Both the position numbers and the translations under genes were made by a program. The notes below the pieces were generated by a model. The model saw nothing but the letters and a program-made list of their open reading frames with translations. It made no database searches and was not told the DNA's origin. Below are positions 5,263-7,778 of a DNA stretch of 7,778 nucleotides, in pieces; the first letter of the stretch is position 1, and the number at the start of each line of letters is the position of its first letter. Source of the stretch: Thermoplasmata archaeon (GTDB taxonomy: Archaea > Thermoplasmatota > Thermoplasmata > Thermoplasmatales > Thermoplasmataceae). The DNA is taken from NCBI GenBank assembly GCA_021847855.1, contig JAJZOT010000065.1:1-7778 (forward strand), written 5' to 3'.

Positions 5263-6822
5263 ATGAGTGATACCCAAACGATCCAGAAGGGGATAAGAAG
5301 ATCGGAGCTCAAAGTATTTATGAAACTCTTTCCCGTATTCAGGCGCTACCTGAAGGATCGAGACAGGGCAAAGAAAAATCCAGAGGGAGATTGGAGTTAT
5401 AGTCGGGAAATTAATGGAAGAAGAGCTGTGGATACCTTCATAGATCTGGGACCAACATTCATCAAACTTGGCCAGGTTCTTTCCGCACGCCCGGATTTAC
5501 TTCCGCGTGAATATATCAGGTCTTTCGAAAGACTCCAGGACAATGTTCCAGCGGCCCCCTTTGACCTTGTTAAACCAATAATTGAGAGAAATCTTGGAAA
5601 AATAGGAGATGTTTTTGATGATTTCAACACCACTGCAATATCCGGGGCATCCCTTGGCCAGGTTTATACTGCCACCTATAAGGGGAAGAAAGTTGCGGTC
5701 AAGGTCAACAGACCTGATGTCGAAAATATACTGAGGCGGGACCTTATTGTCATAAAGAGACTCCTTAAACTGGCAAAGGGAAGAATCGAGAATTTTCTCT
5801 ATATCAGTGTGACCAACGTTATCAACGATTTTGACAGCAGGATATATGACGAGATAGATTACAGAAAGGAGGCAAACAATTCAAGGGAGATTGGAACTAA
5901 CATCAGAAAGAGAGAGAACGCCATAATACCAGAAATCCTGGAAGAACTTTCGTCGAAAGAGGTTATGGTTTCTGAATATATTGAAGGGACAAAGATCACA
6001 GACATCGATGAACTGAAAAGAAAGGGGATAGATCTCAAGGACCTTGCATTCAGGCTTGATCTTGTCTTTATGAGGATGCTTCTGAGAGATCATATATTCC
6101 ATGCGGACCCTCATCCTGGGAACATTTCGGTAGCTGATGATGGAAGGATAATCATCTACGATTATGGAATGGTAGGGAATCTGGACGATAAAACAAGATT
6201 TTCACTCCTGTCTCTTTATGACGGACTGGTAATATCGGATCCGGATGCGATCATAGATGCACTTCTTAGCCTGAAAGCCCTTTCACCTGCAGCAAACAGA
6301 GGGGTAATAAGAAGGAGTATAGAGATAGCAATTGGCGGACTTGGAGGCAGGAACCCTGAGGATGCTGAAATTTCCGAACTCCTGGATATTGCCAATGATG
6401 TTATTTTTGAATTTCCGTTCCGCCTTCCCAGGTCCCTGGTGCTTTACATGAGACTATCGTCTCTTCTTGAAGGGATATGCATGCAGCTTGACCCTGATTT
6501 CAAGTTTGTGAGAGTGCTAAGGAAAATGCTTTATGAGGAAGGGCTTCTGGACGAACTTTACAGGAAACAGATGGAAGAGTTCTTCAGTAAGTCTATTAAA
6601 TCAATTGAGAAGGGACTGGATGTGCTGCCTCTACTCAAGAGAAGGCTTGAGGAAGAAGGAGAAACAAGACCTGTTAAGGAGAGCGGAAAAATACCCGCAT
6701 CTGTCTTTCTTGGGTTTGTCCTCCTGAGCTCCGTCCTTTTTTACAGGACTGAACCTATTTTTTCTGAAATAGTGGCGATACTGGATATTATTGGATTCAT
6801 ATATATAATGGTAAAAAAATAG
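5263..6822 (+). CDS. aarF: ABC1/UbiB/AarF-family atypical protein kinase-like protein, membrane-anchored
   Basis: The 519-residue protein belongs to the ABC1/UbiB/COQ8 family of atypical kinases or ATPases that support quinone synthesis in bacteria and mitochondria. Visible motifs are KLGQ at 68-71 (the family's KxGQ, followed by SARPDLLP), the loop ISGASLGQV at 126-134 in place of the Ala-rich loop, the ATP-anchoring VAVK with Lys147, a Glu-rich DEIDYRKEANN (196-206), the catalytic HADPHPGN (280-287), and YDYG (299-302) as the metal-binding DFG equivalent. Two hydrophobic helices at about 477-493 and 500-516 anchor the C-terminus, as in UbiB. An in-frame TGA at 5245 leaves the ATG at 5263 as the start. 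Archaea of this kind make menaquinone-type quinones, so a role in quinone or isoprenoid lipid handling is plausible, but the substrate of archaeal members is unknown. The gene converges on hsp20 with a 5-base gap. Confidence 0.92.
   Translation: MSDTQTIQKGIRRSELKVFMKLFPVFRRYLKDRDRAKKNPEGDWSYSREINGRRAVDTFIDLGPTFIKLGQVLSARPDLLPREYIRSFERLQDNVPAAPFDLVKPIIERNLGKIGDVFDDFNTTAISGASLGQVYTATYKGKKVAVKVNRPDVENILRRDLIVIKRLLKLAKGRIENFLYISVTNVINDFDSRIYDEIDYRKEANNSREIGTNIRKRENAIIPEILEELSSKEVMVSEYIEGTKITDIDELKRKGIDLKDLAFRLDLVFMRMLLRDHIFHADPHPGNISVADDGRIIIYDYGMVGNLDDKTRFSLLSLYDGLVISDPDAIIDALLSLKALSPAANRGVIRRSIEIAIGGLGGRNPEDAEISELLDIANDVIFEFPFRLPRSLVLYMRLSSLLEGICMQLDPDFKFVRVLRKMLYEEGLLDELYRKQMEEFFSKSIKSIEKGLDVLPLLKRRLEEEGETRPVKESGKIPASVFLGFVLLSSVLFYRTEPIFSEIVAILDIIGFIYIMVKK
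6813..6819 (-). terminator. Poly-T terminator of hsp20, inside the end of aarF
   Basis: On the minus strand a T7 run begins 8 bases after the hsp20 stop, followed by an AT-rich stretch. On the plus strand it is the last Lys-Lys codons of aarF before TAG, the same arrangement as at the end of gins51. Confidence 0.5.
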
Positions 6823-6827
6823 GTTAT

Positions 6828-7208
6828 TCATTCAACCTTTATGGATCTGATTCCCCTGGCAGGTATCCTGATTGTAAGAACACCGTTAAGGTATTTTGCC
6901 GTGAAATTGGAATCATGATCCACCTCTGCAGGGAGCCTTATGTTTTTCATAACGCTGTCAGGCCTCTGATCCATGAACACCATGCCCTTTGTTTCGGTCT
7001 TTCTCGTTGCGTTTATGGATATGGAATCCCTGCCAAGCTGTACCTTTATATCCTTCTTTTCGAAGCCGGGCATATCGGCCTCGATCACAATCTCTCCATT
7101 TTCCTCGTATACTGTTACTGGAGGGTAGAGATAGGTCATTACTTCCTTCGCTCTCTCGCCAATATTTTTTATCACTTCTCCGCTGAAATATTTGAGTGGG
7201 TTATACAT
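6828..7208 (-). CDS. hsp20: Small heat shock protein, Hsp20/alpha-crystallin family
   Basis: The 126-residue protein is an ATP-independent holdase that binds unfolding proteins and usually forms large oligomers. The N-terminal arm (1-28) is short. The alpha-crystallin domain covers about 29-118: PPVTVYEENGEIVIEADMPGF (29-49), then IRLPAEVD (90-97) and the signature YLNGVLTIRIP (106-116). The C-terminal end IKVE carries the I-x-V motif (123-125) that docks onto a neighbouring subunit. The frame can be extended to a TTG at 7223, but the TATA box at 7236-7246 would then lie only 18 bases upstream; the ATG at 7208 fits a leader of about eight bases. Length and motifs are normal for archaeal Hsp20. 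The upstream MeaB-like gene is on the same strand, but the separate TATA box suggests independent transcription, probably heat- or stress-induced. Confidence 0.93.
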   Translation of the reverse strand: MYNPLKYFSGEVIKNIGERAKEVMTYLYPPVTVYEENGEIVIEADMPGFEKKDIKVQLGRDSISINATRKTETKGMVFMDQRPDSVMKNIRLPAEVDHDSNFTAKYLNGVLTIRIPARGIRSIKVE

Positions 7209-7235
7209 AGCTATACCAGACAAAAATTTTTAGAA

Positions 7236-7246
7236 CTTATTTAAAG
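7236..7246 (-). promoter_or_regulatory. TATA box of hsp20
   Basis: Read on the minus strand, CTTTAAATAAG is centred about 33 bases before the ATG at 7208. It supports that start over the upstream TTG. No clear heat-shock operator palindrome is seen around it. Confidence 0.5.
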
Positions 7247-7263
7247 TTTGACATTCTTGAGAG

Positions 7264-7778
7264 CTACAATTTCACAGTGCTTCCTTTGAGGATTTTTCTT
7301 GCGGCTGAATATGGATCTGTTTTTGATTCCAGAAGTTTTTCCAGCTCACTGCCGTTCAGTATCATGTCCTTGAATTTGCGGTTGAGAATTCTCGATACCT
7401 CATCCTGCATTACAATACGCATCTCCTCCCTGTACCTTTTTTTCCTGAATTCCATACTTGATTTTGCAAGCTCAGAATGATCCATGATTCCCCTGATGAG
7501 ATCATCGTAGCCCTCGGTTGTGAGGGAGTTTGTTCCATATACGGGGATTTTCCATTCTCCCTGCGTTGAGAATGCAAGTGTTTCTTCAAGATCCTTGATG
7601 GCGATGAATGACCCTTCCCTATCAATCTTGTTTACAACGAATATGTGGCCTATTTCCATTATGCCTGCTTTTATTGCCTGAATCTGGTCACCCAGTCCCG
7701 GACCGAGAACCACAATGACGGTGTCCGCAAGGTTCACGATGTCCAGATCAGCCTGACCCGCCCCGACCGTCTCAACAA
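7264..7778 (-). CDS. meaB: MeaB/ArgK-family G3E GTPase, C-terminal part (start outside window)
   Basis: About 170 C-terminal residues are visible; the family is usually near 300-330, so the Walker A part lies beyond the right edge. The motif VETVGAGQADLDIV at the edge is the MeaB/ArgK switch region. It is followed by a hydrophobic strand (DTVIVVLGPGLGDQIQAIKAG), the GTPase specificity motif VVNKIDREG (NKxD) and a helical C-terminal part that forms the dimer in known members. MeaB is a GTP-dependent chaperone that loads and protects the adenosylcobalamin cofactor of methylmalonyl-CoA mutase, so mutase or B12-domain genes are likely just outside the window. The stop is 55 bases from the hsp20 start, with no strong T-run terminator between. 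Other cobalamin-mutase chaperones of the same family are possible partners. Confidence 0.88.
   Translation of the reverse strand, partial: VETVGAGQADLDIVNLADTVIVVLGPGLGDQIQAIKAGIMEIGHIFVVNKIDREGSFIAIKDLEETLAFSTQGEWKIPVYGTNSLTTEGYDDLIRGIMDHSELAKSSMEFRKKRYREEMRIVMQDEVSRILNRKFKDMILNGSELEKLLESKTDPYSAARKILKGSTVKL

Noticed and set aside
6915..7244. 109-codon plus-strand frame
   Set aside because: It is antisense to hsp20, whose alpha-crystallin motifs are clear, and has no promoter or recognisable motif.
1..7778. Search for CRISPR arrays, insertion sequences, tRNAs, phage or defence genes
   Set aside because: No regularly spaced repeats, terminal inverted repeats, transposase or integrase motifs, cloverleaf-like sequence or known defence domains were seen.

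Overview
The window looks like a chromosomal segment of a moderately AT-rich archaeon, most likely of the order Thermoplasmatales. Reasons: an archaeal type A RNase P RNA, an archaeal GINS subunit with the Gins51 domain order, an archaeal TatD-related hydrolase, and TATA boxes lying about 25 bases before several start codons, which indicates leaderless transcripts. The order-level assignment rests on overall resemblance and is inference.

Layout. 1-291 is the 3' end of a TatD-related metal hydrolase (+). 358-1011 is the replication factor Gins51 (+). It converges on 1027-2820, a cysteine-free, sequon-rich surface protein with a signal peptide and C-terminal membrane anchor (-). About 3021-3340 is the RNase P RNA (+), whose tail almost touches the end of a SufR/COG2345-like iron-sulfur type regulator (3353-3982, -). 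The regulator is divergent from a two-gene unit (+): a 63-residue small zinc-finger-like protein (4089-4280) and a family 2 glycosyltransferase (4294-5085). A 177-base gap holding an unassigned TATA box follows, then an ABC1/UbiB/AarF atypical kinase with a two-helix membrane tail (5263-6822, +). This converges on a small heat shock protein (6828-7208, -). A MeaB/ArgK-family GTPase (7264 to beyond the window end, -) closes the window.

Four starts chosen here are downstream of the longest possible ones (surface protein, regulator, zinc-finger protein and Hsp20). In each case the reason is a TATA box at the right distance and, where applicable, a signal peptide or domain boundary. The glycosyltransferase start is also internal, chosen because translation then begins just after the preceding stop.

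The genes are mostly housekeeping (replication, tRNA processing, protein quality control, cofactor and GTPase chaperone functions). The least explained parts are the regulator/zinc-finger/glycosyltransferase locus with its shared 106-base divergent promoter, the surface glycoprotein candidate, and a perfect Shine-Dalgarno sequence at the end of the first gene with no ordinary gene after it. I see no CRISPR array, insertion sequence, tRNA, phage gene or recognisable defence system.
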